From Bog-473 sp963721585 (lineage in GTDB: Bacteria; Actinomycetota; Acidimicrobiia; Acidimicrobiales; RAAP-2): a stretch of DNA of 64,000 bases. Shown in pieces: positions 28,603-37,898 of the stretch (position 1 is the first letter of the stretch; each line of letters begins with the position of its first letter). The notes beneath the pieces were generated by a model. It worked only from the letters and a program-made list of their open reading frames with translations. It was not told the origin of the DNA and made no database searches. The stretch covers positions 1,426,001 through 1,490,000 of the forward strand of contig CAVRJN010000007.1 in NCBI GenBank assembly GCA_963721585.1. The letters run 5' to 3'. The position numbers were made by a program, and so were the translations under genes.

Positions 28603-29918
28603 GACACGCCACCGTCCCCTGGCACGAGATCCAGCAGCGCCTCGGTCGTCGACGGCAGTGAGCTGATGTCGCCGACCGGCTGGCGGAGGAACGCGTCGAT
28701 GGCCGGCCGGAGTTCGACGGCGCGGTCGACCAGCGGGTTCGTGCCGGGAACGTAGGCGTCGATCTCAATGAGGTCACGGGCGTCGCGCCACGCCGCGAGC
28801 AGCTCGCGTACCTGCGCCCCCGCCCGCAGCAGCGCCGGTGGAGTGATCGCAGGAGCCACCCGCGAAATTGACTCGAGCACGTCGACGGCCGGATAGTGGT
28901 TTCCCTCGGCGAGCGACCTCGAGAGCCGGATGTGTCCGTCGAGGATCGACCGCGTTGTGTCGGCGATGGGCTCGTTGATGTCGTCCCCCTCGACGAGAAC
29001 GGTGTACAGACCGGTGATCGATCCACGCTCACCCCGGCCGCCGCGTTCGAGGAGCCGCGGCAACAGGCCGAACACGCTCGGGGGGTATCCGCGTGTTGCC
29101 GGTGGTTCGCCCGCCGCCAGGCCGACCTCGCGCTGCGCCATGGCGAACCGGGTGACCGAGTCCATCATGAGCACCACATCGTCACCCCGGTCGCGGAACC
29201 ACTCGGCGATCCGGGTGGCGGTGAACGCCGCCCTGATCCGGACCATGGCCGGCGCGTCCGAGGTGGCCACCACGACGACCGAGCGGGCCATGCCGTCGGG
29301 GCCGAGGTCCCGCTCAATGAACTCGGCCACCTCACGGCCTCGCTCCCCGATCAGCGCGACCACCGAGACTTTCGCCTCGGAGCCGCGGGCGATCATCGAC
29401 AGGAGCGACGACTTGCCCACTCCCGACCCGGCGAAAATGCCCAACCTCTGGCCCTTGCCGCACGGGATCAGGCCGTCGAGCACTCGGACCCCGAGTGGAA
29501 GTTGCTCATCGACCAGCCCCCTCCGCAAGGGGTGCGGTGGTCGTCCATCGACGCTGACCTCGAGCCCGCGGAGAGGCGGCCCGCCGTCCATCGGGCGGCC
29601 CAGGCCGTCCAGCACCCGCCCCAGGAGGCCCTCGCCGACGAGGATCGAGAGTGGCCGGCCGACGGGTGTCGCCGGCGTTCCGGCACGCAGCCCGGCGGTC
29701 TCCCCGAGCGCCACGCAGACCGACTTGCCGTCCCGCAGCGCAACCACCTCTGCCTGCAGGGGCCCGTCGTCGGTGAGGAGCAACAGTCCGTCACCGACCG
29801 CGGCCGGTACTCCACTGATCTCGATGGACATGCCCACCACCTGGTCCACCCGTCCGTAGGTCCGCGGCCTGGCCGCGGCCCGGGCCGGTTCGTACAGGTC
29901 GTCGAGCACGGTGGTCAT
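28599..29918 (-). CDS. fliI: flagellum-specific ATPase FliI
   Basis: 439 aa from ATG 29918. Hexameric ATPase that unloads chaperones from export cargo. Walker A IFAGSGVGKSSLLSMIA (about residue 160), Walker B DDVVLMMDSVTRFAMAQREV, and the type III ATPase signature GEPPATRGYPPSVFGLLPRL. The start is fixed by the ATGA overlap with the fliH stop (29917-29915). An apparent 662-residue fusion with FliH exists in one frame only because of the fliH frameshift. Length is normal. Confidence 0.96.
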   Translation of the reverse strand: MTTVLDDLYEPARAAARPRTYGRVDQVVGMSIEISGVPAAVGDGLLLLTDDGPLQAEVVALRDGKSVCVALGETAGLRAGTPATPVGRPLSILVGEGLLGRVLDGLGRPMDGGPPLRGLEVSVDGRPPHPLRRGLVDEQLPLGVRVLDGLIPCGKGQRLGIFAGSGVGKSSLLSMIARGSEAKVSVVALIGERGREVAEFIERDLGPDGMARSVVVVATSDAPAMVRIRAAFTATRIAEWFRDRGDDVVLMMDSVTRFAMAQREVGLAAGEPPATRGYPPSVFGLLPRLLERGGRGERGSITGLYTVLVEGDDINEPIADTTRSILDGHIRLSRSLAEGNHYPAVDVLESISRVAPAITPPALLRAGAQVRELLAAWRDARDLIEIDAYVPGTNPLVDRAVELRPAIDAFLRQPVGDISSLPSTTEALLDLVPGDGGVS

Positions 29919-30587
29919 CGTTGACCCCCATCGGGGTGCCCGACGATGACAGCGCGCACTCTTTCGAGGGCTCGTGACAGCTGGCTGTCGATAGTGGTCG
30001 AACCCGACCTCCACCATGGCGCCGCCCGGTTCGACCGTCGGATCGGCCACCACCGTCAATGAGCGAGACGGCGCGAGGTCAGCGAGTTCCCCGATGGTGT
30101 CGGCATCGTCGGGAGAGAGCCGGGCGACCGCCGGAAGGGAGCTTTCGTCCAGGGCGAGCGCCCGGGCCACGGCCTCGCGACCCGGATCGACGGCAAGCAT
30201 CGACTCCCGACCGAACAAGGCCTCCAGCAGCTCGAAGGCGAATCGCGGCACCGCGCTCTCCAGCTGGGCGGACCGCTCTTCGTAGGCGGAGCGTGCCGCA
30301 TCCACCGAACGGCACAGGGAGGTGACGGCGTTGTCGACCCGAGCGGCGCTCTCGCGCTCGGCGTCCCTGGCTGCCGCCTCAGCATCTCGCCGCCCGTCGG
30401 CGTAACCTGCCTCGTAGCCGCGATCCGCAGACACACCCTCCACCAGTGCGCACGTTGACAGGCTGGCGTAGTCGATCGGCCTTCCCGGGTCGAGCGGCCG
30501 GCGACGGACCGAGAGACCCTGCCCCTCGAGTATCCGCGGCCCGACAGGCGCTGCGACACCGGAACCGGAGCCTCCCCGCCTCGTCAC
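29915..30587 (-). CDS. fliH: flagellar assembly protein FliH, frameshifted near its C-terminus
   Basis: About 223 aa. The N-terminus is variable; the middle is the acidic/coiled FliH region (GYEAGYADGRRDAEAAARDA, ERESAARVDNAV), followed by the conserved C-domain (LSPDDADTIGELADLAPSRS; TVEPGGAMVEVG). At about 30001 one base must be skipped, after which the frame reads STTIDSQLSRALERVRAVIV and stops at 29915, overlapping fliI by 4 bases. FliH is the FliI stator/regulator. The natural C-terminus and stop appear after the shift, so an extra base in GGGTTCG is the simplest explanation. Confidence 0.9.
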
Positions 30588-31687
30588 TGCACGACCTCGT
30601 CGTTGCGGGCGATGACGATGACTCCTTCGGCATCGAGCTCCCGCGCGGTGCGCACGATCTCCGCCTGGGCCGCGTCGACCTGTGACGTGCGGATGGCTCC
30701 GAGCACCTCGAGCTCTTCGTCGAGCGTCTGTGCGCCCCGTTCGGTCAGATTGCCTCGAATGTGGGCCATCGCATCGGTATCGAGCTGAGCCCCCTTGAGC
30801 GCAGTGGCCAGCGTCGAGGTGGGTACCCGTCGCAGGATCTGCTGCAACGAGCGGGCGTCGAGCGCGATCACGTCGTCGAACGTGAACAGGCTTGCCCTGA
30901 TCTGCTCGACGAGCTCACTGTCCTGCACCTCGAGCTCTCCCAGTATCTGGCGCTCTGTCTGGCGATCAGAATGGTTCAGGATCTCCGCGATCGCCGATGC
31001 ACCACCGGCCACCGTCAGGGCCCCGACCGTGTGGAGGCTGCGCAGTTTGGCCTCGATGAGAGCCGTCGTCTGGCGCACCGCCGCCGGATCGACACGCTCG
31101 AGTTGTGCGATCCGTCGTGCCACTTTGATCCGGAATTCGCCCGGAAGCTCCGCCATGATGCGCGCCGCGTCCTCGGGCCGCATGTGCGCGAGCAGGACGG
31201 CTACCGTCTGCGGTTGCTGCTCGGCGAGAATGGCGACCACCTGGCGGGGATCCGCGTGGGCCAGCACGGCCAACGGGCCGCTGGTGTTCTTGTTCTCGAG
31301 CTCTTCGAGCACCTCGTCGGCACGGGCCTGTCCCAGCCGTTCCTGAAGGAACTGGCGGGCCAGGGTGATGCCGCCTTGGCTCACCAGGTTGGACTCATGG
31401 ATCCTGTCCACGAGCTCAGCAAGGATTTCGACCACGGTGTCCGTGTCGAGCGCAGGCAGGTTGGCGACTTCAGTGGTGAAGGCGATGGCATCGGGGTCCG
31501 ACATCTCCTTCAGGATGGGGTTCGCCTTCTTGGGACCCAGCTGGGCCAGCACGACCGCCACCTTCTGGCGGTTCGTCAGGCGAACGGAAGGCGCCACCCG
31601 GTCCCCGGCGGGAGCGGCGACCGTGACGGGGATCGACTGGTCGGCTTCCCGATCCGTTCCGGGGGCGTTCGGAGCGGTGGTCGTCAT
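30584..31687 (-). CDS. fliG: flagellar motor switch protein FliG
   Basis: 367 aa. Torque-generating C-ring protein. N-domain VVLAQLGPKKANPILKEMSD; the middle domain contains the EHPQ-like patch in variant form (LAHADPRQVVAILAEQQPQT) and VAVLLAHMRPEDAARIMAEL. The C-terminal charged helix (TLDEELEVLGAIRTSQVDAA, QAEIVRTARELDAEGVIVI) carries the residues that face MotA. The start overlaps fliF by 4 bases. Intact. Confidence 0.97.
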   Translation of the reverse strand: MTTTAPNAPGTDREADQSIPVTVAAPAGDRVAPSVRLTNRQKVAVVLAQLGPKKANPILKEMSDPDAIAFTTEVANLPALDTDTVVEILAELVDRIHESNLVSQGGITLARQFLQERLGQARADEVLEELENKNTSGPLAVLAHADPRQVVAILAEQQPQTVAVLLAHMRPEDAARIMAELPGEFRIKVARRIAQLERVDPAAVRQTTALIEAKLRSLHTVGALTVAGGASAIAEILNHSDRQTERQILGELEVQDSELVEQIRASLFTFDDVIALDARSLQQILRRVPTSTLATALKGAQLDTDAMAHIRGNLTERGAQTLDEELEVLGAIRTSQVDAAQAEIVRTARELDAEGVIVIARNDEVVQ

Positions 31688-33312
31688 ACCGGGAGCGCCC
31701 TTCCGCCGTCGACTTCTTCGCGCTCGTCCGCCCAGCTCTTGAGCAGATGGGCCGCTTCCGCGGGTCGCTGCTCGACGAACTGGTTCACCTGCGCCAGTAC
31801 GGCGTCGGACCCGAGTTGCAGCACCGGGGCCGCGCGGATGGCGGGCATCTCTCCGGTCGGGTTCCGTTCTTCCTCGACGGGGATCATCGAAGCCATCGGA
31901 CCGAGTTCGTTCAGGGCTATCTCCTGGTAAAGCGGGCGGCGGCGCTTGGAGGCCACCAGGGTGACGGCCACCATCCCGGCGATCAGGAGCAGGAGGCCGC
32001 CGATCTCGCCGGCGTGCTCGAGCAGCTGCTGGCGGTGTGCAGAGGCAGAGCCGGCCGCAGCCGCGGCGCTCTGGGGGTTCCCCGCAGACGCGAAGGGCAT
32101 GGACGTCACGACGAGTTGGTCCCCGTTGGCCTTGTTCAACCCGGCCGCAGCGGTCACCAACGACTCGACCTGTGCCTGGTTGACCTTCTTGGCCTGGGAA
32201 GAATTGAGCAGCACGGCGACCGACGTCCGTTCCACCTGGCCCGGTGCCTGCTTCACCGTCTGGCTCACCTGGCCCACGGCGTTGGTGATCTGGGAGCTGG
32301 TGGTCGTGTACGTGCCGTTCCCGCCGGTCGTCGACGGCTGACTCGAACCCAGCACGCCCGAAGGCGGTGTTCCGGTTCCGCTGTAGGTGCTGTTCGACGT
32401 GGTCTGCCCGGTCGGTGCCGTCACCGGCTGACCCTGCGCGTTCAGCTGGAGCCCGTTGGTGGTGGTCTGGCTCTGGTTGAAGTTGAGGAGTGCGTTGACC
32501 TGGACTGCGGCGTTCCCCTCACCGACCACGCGCGTGAGAAGGGCCGTGAGGGACGCTGCAAGCTGGCTGTCGTACGCATCCGTCTGCTGGGTGTTGGACG
32601 CTCCCGATGTCCCTCCGGCATCGCCCGGGGCGGTGAGCACGTCGCCGTGGTTGTCGACCACGGTCACGTTGGACGACGACAACCCGGGGACCGATGACGC
32701 CGCGAGGTGGACAATCGCACTGACCTGGCCCGAGGAGAGGGCCGTCCCCGGCGAGAGGTTGACGAGGATGGACGCGGTCGTTGCCTGCTGCGTCCCCACG
32801 GCGAAGTCGCTCTGCTGCGGGACCACGAGGTTGACCTGGGCCGACTGCACCCCCTGGATGGACGAGATGGTCTGTTCGAGTTGGCCTTCGAGCGCCTGCT
32901 GGTACTCCACCTGCTGGACGAAATCCGACGTCGTGATCCCGCTCTTCTCGAGATTGGAGAACCCGACATTGCCGGCCTGGGGCAGGCCCTGTTGCGCAAG
33001 GGCGATCCGTTCCTGGTCGACATCGGCCGCGGGAACGAGGACCGTCGACCCCCCGTCTGCGAGCTGGTAGGGAATCTTCTGGCTCGCCAGCTGCTGCGTG
33101 ATGGCGCCGGCGTCTGACGCCTGGAGGTTGGTGAACAGCGGCTGGTAACTCGGCTTGGACTCGGCGCCCATGAACACCACCGCGGCAACGATGACGCCGA
33201 AGAACGCCAAGACGGTCATCACCTTCTGACCTGTCGTGAAACCGGCCAGGACGGAGGCGGCGCGCCCACGCGCCGTGCTCAGGGAGTCGCGGGAGATCGG
33301 GACCAGCGCCAT
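31684..33312 (-). CDS. fliF: flagellar MS-ring protein FliF
   Basis: 542 aa. Two membrane helices: TVLAFFGVIVAAVVFMGA near residue 40 and GGLLLLIAGMVAVTLVASKR near residue 450. The periplasmic ring-building YscJ/FliF domain (PYQLADGGSTVLVPAADVDQ; QVEYQQALEGQLEQTISSIQ) and variable beta-collar lie between. The C-terminal cytosolic tail VEQRPAEAAHLLKSWADERE is the FliG-binding helix. Intact, with 2 bases between the fliE stop and the fliF start. Confidence 0.97.
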   Translation of the reverse strand: MALVPISRDSLSTARGRAASVLAGFTTGQKVMTVLAFFGVIVAAVVFMGAESKPSYQPLFTNLQASDAGAITQQLASQKIPYQLADGGSTVLVPAADVDQERIALAQQGLPQAGNVGFSNLEKSGITTSDFVQQVEYQQALEGQLEQTISSIQGVQSAQVNLVVPQQSDFAVGTQQATTASILVNLSPGTALSSGQVSAIVHLAASSVPGLSSSNVTVVDNHGDVLTAPGDAGGTSGASNTQQTDAYDSQLAASLTALLTRVVGEGNAAVQVNALLNFNQSQTTTNGLQLNAQGQPVTAPTGQTTSNSTYSGTGTPPSGVLGSSQPSTTGGNGTYTTTSSQITNAVGQVSQTVKQAPGQVERTSVAVLLNSSQAKKVNQAQVESLVTAAAGLNKANGDQLVVTSMPFASAGNPQSAAAAAGSASAHRQQLLEHAGEIGGLLLLIAGMVAVTLVASKRRRPLYQEIALNELGPMASMIPVEEERNPTGEMPAIRAAPVLQLGSDAVLAQVNQFVEQRPAEAAHLLKSWADEREEVDGGRALPV

Positions 33313-33314
33313 GG

Positions 33315-33670
33315 TCAGGCGGACATGTCCATGATGGAGTTGAAGGCGGCCACCGCCTTGTCGCGAACCGCCGTCACCAATTGCGTCTCGAGATCAGCGT
33401 TCGGTGGAGGCCACCGTGACGTCAGCGATGCTGGCATTGCCAGTCGCCGCCTGCAGCGACAGGTTGGTGGCGGCCTGCTGAGACGAATCGAGCGAATCGA
33501 TGGCATTGCCGAGCACGTCGGAGAACGAGGACGATGACGTGCCCGTCGTCGGTTGCGATGCTGCCGTCCCAGCCGCCGTCGCTCCGGATGCGGCACTCGA
33601 CGCGGCGGACGCCGCCTGCGAGGAGCCCGGCCGCGATCGCCGAACTGATGGAAGGAATGGCCGGGATCAC
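33315..33670 (-). CDS. fliE: flagellar rod-MS ring junction protein FliE, frameshifted
   Basis: GTG start at 33670, one base after the flgC stop. Joining three frames gives about 118 aa. The N-terminal IPAIPSISSAIAAGLLA is followed, after a shift near 33620, by Ser/Ala-rich sequence leading to SSSSFSDVLGNAIDSLDSSQ and QAATNLSLQAATGNASI. A second shift near 33405 precedes ADLETQLVTAVRDKAVAAFN and SIMDMSA, the invariant FliE end. FliE connects FliF to the proximal rod. Both shifts are consistent with one extra base each. Confidence 0.88.
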
Positions 33671-33671
33671 G

Positions 33672-34085
33672 TCAGGCCTTGATGCTGAGAATGGACTGGT
33701 ACGCGCTTGTGGCGTGCGACATCACGGCTGAATTCGCCTGGTACGACGTCTGCGACTGGACGAGGTCCGTCATTTCCGTGCCGAGGTCGACCACCGGGAA
33801 CTCCACGTTTCCTTGGGCGTTCGCCACCGGGTCGCTGGGATCGTTCTCGATCTGGCCTTGAGCAGGACCCTCCACGATCGACTGCACTCGGACTCCGTAT
33901 CCGTCGCCGGTGGACTGTGGGTCGCCCGGTTCGGCCTGAGCTGCCGCGTCGACGTACTGGGCTTGGTACACGGGCTGCCCCGGAGTAACGCCGTCGTTCA
34001 TGTTGGCGACGTTGCCTCCGATGGTGTCGATCCAGGTCTGGTCGACTGATGCGCCCGATCCTGCGATGTCAATTGCTTCCCACAT
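33672..34085 (-). CDS. flgC: flagellar proximal rod protein FlgC
   Basis: 137 aa. N-terminal rod signature with variants (AIDIAGSGASVDQTWIDTIG; GGNVANMND), a FlgC-type middle (GYGVRVQSIVEGPAQGQIEN) and the conserved closing helix (VDLGTEMTDLVQSQTSYQAN, SAVMSHATSAYQSIL). Intact, 8 bases after flgB and 1 base before fliE. Confidence 0.94.
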   Translation of the reverse strand: MWEAIDIAGSGASVDQTWIDTIGGNVANMNDGVTPGQPVYQAQYVDAAAQAEPGDPQSTGDGYGVRVQSIVEGPAQGQIENDPSDPVANAQGNVEFPVVDLGTEMTDLVQSQTSYQANSAVMSHATSAYQSILSIKA

Positions 34086-34093
34086 GGCGGCTC

Positions 34094-34433
34094 CTATCCG
34101 GTGATTGCGTCTGAGAGGAGGGCGAACTGGTCGTCGAGGGCGTTGACAACCGTCTGGTTCTGCAGGTCGTTCTCCTGCATGAGCGTCATCTCAGTGGGAA
34201 GCGACACATTGTTGCCGTTGGCTCCCGAACTGAGGCCCTCGGGGACCGACTGCGCGGTCGCCTCCCCGCCGTTGGCCAATGCGCTTGGACAACGACGATT
34301 CGAAGGTGACCTGGTCCGCCTGGTACCCCGGGGTGTCCTCGTTGGCGATGTTGTTGGCGATGGTCTGCTGCTGCTCGACGATGCCGTCAAGCGCGAACTG
34401 CAGGATGCCTATCGACTGGGTGGCGTCTGTCAT
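34094..34433 (-). CDS. flgB: flagellar proximal rod protein FlgB, frameshifted
   Basis: About 112 aa across two frames. From ATG 34433: SIGILQFALDGIVEQQQTIA, NNIANEDTPGYQADQVTFES, the rod N-terminal motif. A one-base shift near 34285 leads to ALANGGEATAQSVPEG and the C-terminal TLMQENDLQNQTVVNALDDQ, FALLSDAI. The whole protein is recoverable by skipping one base. The 119-base gap upstream contains a short hairpin (34521-34537) but no gene. Confidence 0.9.
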
Positions 34434-34552
34434 GGCGTTCTCCTCGGCTCCGATCGGAGCGTCGGCCGTCCTGGCCACAAGCCGAGCAGTCCATGCTCAC
34501 CGCGTACTACGTCCCCGCTCCCCCGAGAGTTGCGGGGCGATGGGGAACTCCT

Positions 34553-34831
34553 TCACACCCGCTGGTCCACGAAGTGCGATGCAGGGGGCGGCGGCGGCAC
34601 GTGACTCCGTCGGTACCGCTGCATCTCGGACAGGCGGGTCGACACCTCGAGCGCCAGCTGGTCGTACCCTGCCGCGAGGAGCTGGACGCGGCCGCGCAGC
34701 TCGTCGGGAAGGAGGGCACTGGGACGGGGCGGTCCCGGCGGGGCGGCGCCGCCCGCTTCGACGGCGAGACGCGTCTGGCGGAGGTGCTCGCACGCCGCCT
34801 CCAGGTAGTCAGCCCACTGGTCGGGGGCCAT
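34553..34831 (-). CDS. small helical protein overlapping fliS (possible FliT-like partner)
   Basis: 92 aa from ATG 34831, which lies inside the last 23 bases of fliS in another frame. Mostly helical: DQWADYLEAACEHLRQTRLA, then ELRGRVQLLAAGYDQLALEV and STRLSEMQRYRR, ending in a Pro-rich tail (PPPPPASHF). A small helical gene after fliS is common in flagellar operons (fliT or a hypothetical). Sequence alone does not prove FliT homology. It is tightly coupled to fliS. Confidence 0.65.
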   Translation of the reverse strand: MAPDQWADYLEAACEHLRQTRLAVEAGGAAPPGPPRPSALLPDELRGRVQLLAAGYDQLALEVSTRLSEMQRYRRSHVPPPPPASHFVDQRV

Positions 34832-35213
34832 CGGCTCTGTCGGGATTGTTGACGGCTCGTTGCCAGGCCTCTCGCAGGGGCGCAATGATCCTCCCGCACT
34901 CGAGGACCAATTCGGGATCCTTCCGCAGATTCGCTTCCACCAGGTGGGAGAGCAGGAAGTCGTACAGGGCCAGGAGGTCGCGGCCCCCGGTGAACCCTTC
35001 CGGCTCGAGGCTGTGCCGCAGCATGCGAACGATGCGCTGGGCATGCTGCAACCGTTCGTTGGTCACGAGGTAGTCCCCGGCGGCCAAGGACCGACCCGCG
35101 ATATCGACGTCGGCAGCCAGACGGTCGTAGAGCATGACCAGGAGCTGCGGGCCGGGGGCGGTCTGGATCGCCTGGCTGCGGTACTTGTCCGCCAGGTTGG
35201 TCGGGGGGGCCAT
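34809..35213 (-). CDS. fliS: flagellin chaperone FliS
   Basis: 134 aa. Four-helix bundle that caps newly made flagellin before export. The family motif near the N-terminus is YRSQAIQTAPGPQLLVMLYD, then RLAADVDIAGRSL; later YDFLLSHLVEANLRKDPELV. Normal length. It lies directly after fliD, as is usual. Intact. Confidence 0.94.
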   Translation of the reverse strand: MAPPTNLADKYRSQAIQTAPGPQLLVMLYDRLAADVDIAGRSLAAGDYLVTNERLQHAQRIVRMLRHSLEPEGFTGGRDLLALYDFLLSHLVEANLRKDPELVLECGRIIAPLREAWQRAVNNPDRADGPRPVG

Positions 35214-35217
35214 GCGT

Positions 35218-37770
35218 TCAGCCCCCGCTCGTCGATCGCGGTGCTACTGCTCGACCCCGAGGACAGCGACGAGGCCGAGGAAACGGACGGCGACGAGCTG
35301 CCGCCGAAGGCCTGGTTGAGGAAGGAGCTCTCGGACTGCAGCTGGGACAACGTCGTCTCCATGTTGGTGAACTCCGCCGTGAGGGCGGCCTGCTGGGTGG
35401 CCACCAGCTGCTGCTGCATGGAGATCTCACTCCCCACCTGGGCGAGGGTCCCCTGGAGTCCGGCGATCGTGACCGGGATGATGCCGTTCGGCGCCAGTGA
35501 GGCCGTCGTGGCGATGTGGGCCAGGCCCTGGCCGAAACCCGGTGCGTACGTGACCGTGCCCAGCGCGGTGGCGGAGGTGATCCCGGGCGTCGTGACCTGC
35601 ACGACGAGTCCGTTCGGCGTTGTCGCCGCTGTTGTACGAGCTCAGGTACTGGCCCGAGCCCACCGCCGCCAGGCCGTTGATGGTGCCGGCCACGTCCGTC
35701 CCCGTGTAGGTGGAGCCGCCGGACGTCAGTCCGAGCTGGTCGGAGCCCGACGCGGTCACTTGGAACGTGGCCGCGGACCCGTACGCCGCCGACGCCAGCT
35801 GGACCTGGTACGCGCCAGCAGAGCCGACGAGGGCTGCCGAGGCGTCGATGCCGGCGGCGGCCAGCGCCGCATTCATGCCGTTCACGACATCGGCGACGGT
35901 CTCCCCCGCCGTGGCGGCGTAGGTGGCGGTGGCCGATCCCCCGGTCACCGTGTAGGTCTCGGCCTGGGACAGTGCGGAGGCCGACGAGGGCCACGTCGAG
36001 CGAGCCGGTGTCGACCGCCTGCTGCGCCGACTGGGTGATGGAGACGGCATAGCTGCCGGGAGACGTGCCGTCGGTGGCCCCGGCCACGGAGACCTGACCG
36101 GCATAGGCCGGCAGCGCGGCGGCGAAGGTCCCGCCCTCGGTGAACATCGACTGGACGCCGGTCGGGTTCTTCGCGTAGGCGGCCTCGAACGCGGTCTGGT
36201 TGAAGGTGATCGTCCCCTGGCTGGTGATGGCCAAGCCCGGCCGACTCTCCCGCCGTCCCGTCCGACCCCGCGCCCGACGTCCCCACCGCCTCACCGACGG
36301 CGGCGAGCACCTGCTGGGCCAGGCTCGTCAGCGACGGGTCCCCGTTGAGCGGGCCCGCCGTCTTCGTCTGGGTGTTGTAGGCCGTGTCGGTGGAGATGGT
36401 CGAGAGCAGCTGGTTGGCCGCACTCACGAGGGACTGGACGTTGCCCGGCGACGACTGGAACCGTCGGGGGACACGGTGACGGTCACCGGCGTCGAGCTCA
36501 CCGACGCAAGGTTGATGGTGATGCCGGGAAGGAGGCCCGAGAGGGCGTTGGTCTGGGAGGTCACCTGATAGCCCCCCGTGCCGCCCACCGACACCACGGC
36601 GTTCTGGGCGGCCGTCGTGGTGAGGAGGGCCCCGAGCCCCGAGCCGGCGAACGCCTGGGAGTCGATGGTGGTCGACGAGCCGTCCCCGTGCCGTTGGACG
36701 TGAGCTCCAGGGCGTAGCTGTTCGTCCCGACCTGGAGCGCGTTGGCGGTGACGCCGACCCCGGCGCTGTTGATGGCCGAGACCACCGACTGCAGAGAGCC
36801 GTCACCGACCGAGACGTTGTCCGCCGTCATGGAGCCGGCGCTGAGCCCCCCGGAGATCCCGACGGTCACGGTCCCGCCCGTACCCGAGTTGAGTACGACC
36901 GACGTCGTCCCCGATCCGGCGATGTCGGACACGGTGGTCGACGTGCCGTCCACGCTGACGACGCCGTCGGTGCCGAGCGACCGTCGACCCGGCCGACAGG
37001 CCCAGCGCCGAGAGGGCCGATCCGCCGGTGACCTGCAGGGATGCCGCAGATCCCTGCTGGGCCGTCGCAATCGAGAGCTGCCCGGACGCGGCGGCCGAGG
37101 CGCTGAGGCTGCCCCCGGAGGCCTGCTCGACCGCCTGGGCCAACTGGCTGGGCGTGTAGGTGCCCGATGCCAGGGTGAAGGTTTGGGCGGATCCGTTGAC
37201 CACGACGTCGAGCTGGTCGTTGGACGCGTCGATGGTGGTGCTGGCGGCGAGGGACGAAGTGCCGGACACCGTCGCCCCAGAGGATGACTGGGTGACGGCG
37301 ATGTCGTGGTCGCCGGTGGCGAGTCCGGTGCCGGCGGCAATCGACGTGATGCCGAGCGCAGCGCCTCCCGAACCGACGAGGAGCGCCCCGGAGGTGACGA
37401 TGTCGTTCGGGGATGCCACCGTCCCGGCGGAGATCTGGGTCGACCCGACGGCTAGCTGGTCGACGGCGAACGTCAGCGAGCCGGTCTGGGTGCCCGAGGT
37501 CACGTTCGCGGTGGCGACCGAGGAGTTCGAGGATGAGGCGGCATAAGCCTCGTTGAACGCCGAGGGATCGGCCAGGGCGTCGGCTGCCTGCTGGAGCGAC
37601 AGCAGCTGGGTGTTGATTGCCTGATAGTCGGCGATCTTGGTGTTGATGGTCGATTGCTCGGTCTGCAGGTTGGTGAGCGGCTGCTCGTAGACGGCCATCT
37701 CCGCATTGATGATCGATTGTGTGTTCAGCCCGGAAACCAGGCCTGAGAAACTGACGGGCCCATTGACCAT
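35218..37770 (-). CDS. fliD: flagellar cap protein FliD (HAP2), multiply frameshifted
   Basis: From ATG 37770 (MVNGPVSFSGLVSGLNTQSI) through about 850 codons. The N-terminal coiled D0 (NLQTEQSTINTKIADYQAIN), repeated Ser/Thr/Gly-rich D2-D4 domains, and the C-terminal coil (ISMQQQLVATQQAALTAEFT, NMETTLSQLQSESSFLNQAF) are all present. Seven frame changes are needed, at roughly 36985, 36680, 36470, 36240, 35985, 35625 and in the GGGGG run at 35222-35226. Five are one-base-extra type. After the last, the stop at 35218 lies 4 bases before fliS. Such a density in an essential cap gene suggests indel errors. Confidence 0.85.
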
Positions 37771-37822
37771 CTGTCTGCCCCCGCTCCCTCGTGGTGTCGA
37801 GTCTTGTCTCGGCGTCACGGGT

Positions 37823-37858
37823 GGAACCCCCGGACGGCGACTGCCGCCCAGGGGTTCC
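37823..37858 (-). terminator. hairpin between flagellin and fliD
   Basis: Perfect 8-bp arms GGAACCCC (37823-37830) and GGGGTTCC (37851-37858), with an inner CGGC/GCCG stem (37835-37838/37843-37846). It lies 41 bases downstream of the flagellin stop and before fliD. There is no clear U-tract. It may be a partial terminator or an mRNA stability element that lets flagellin be made in excess of downstream genes. Confidence 0.55.
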
Positions 37859-37898
37859 CCTCCCGTGTCTCCTTCTTCGGGTACCTCTCGGCTGGTGG

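Noticed and set aside
28599..30587. A 662-residue FliH-FliI fusion protein in one open frame
   Set aside because: Skipping one base at about 30001 restores the normal FliH C-terminus and a stop that overlaps the FliI ATG by four bases; the fusion is a product of the frameshift.
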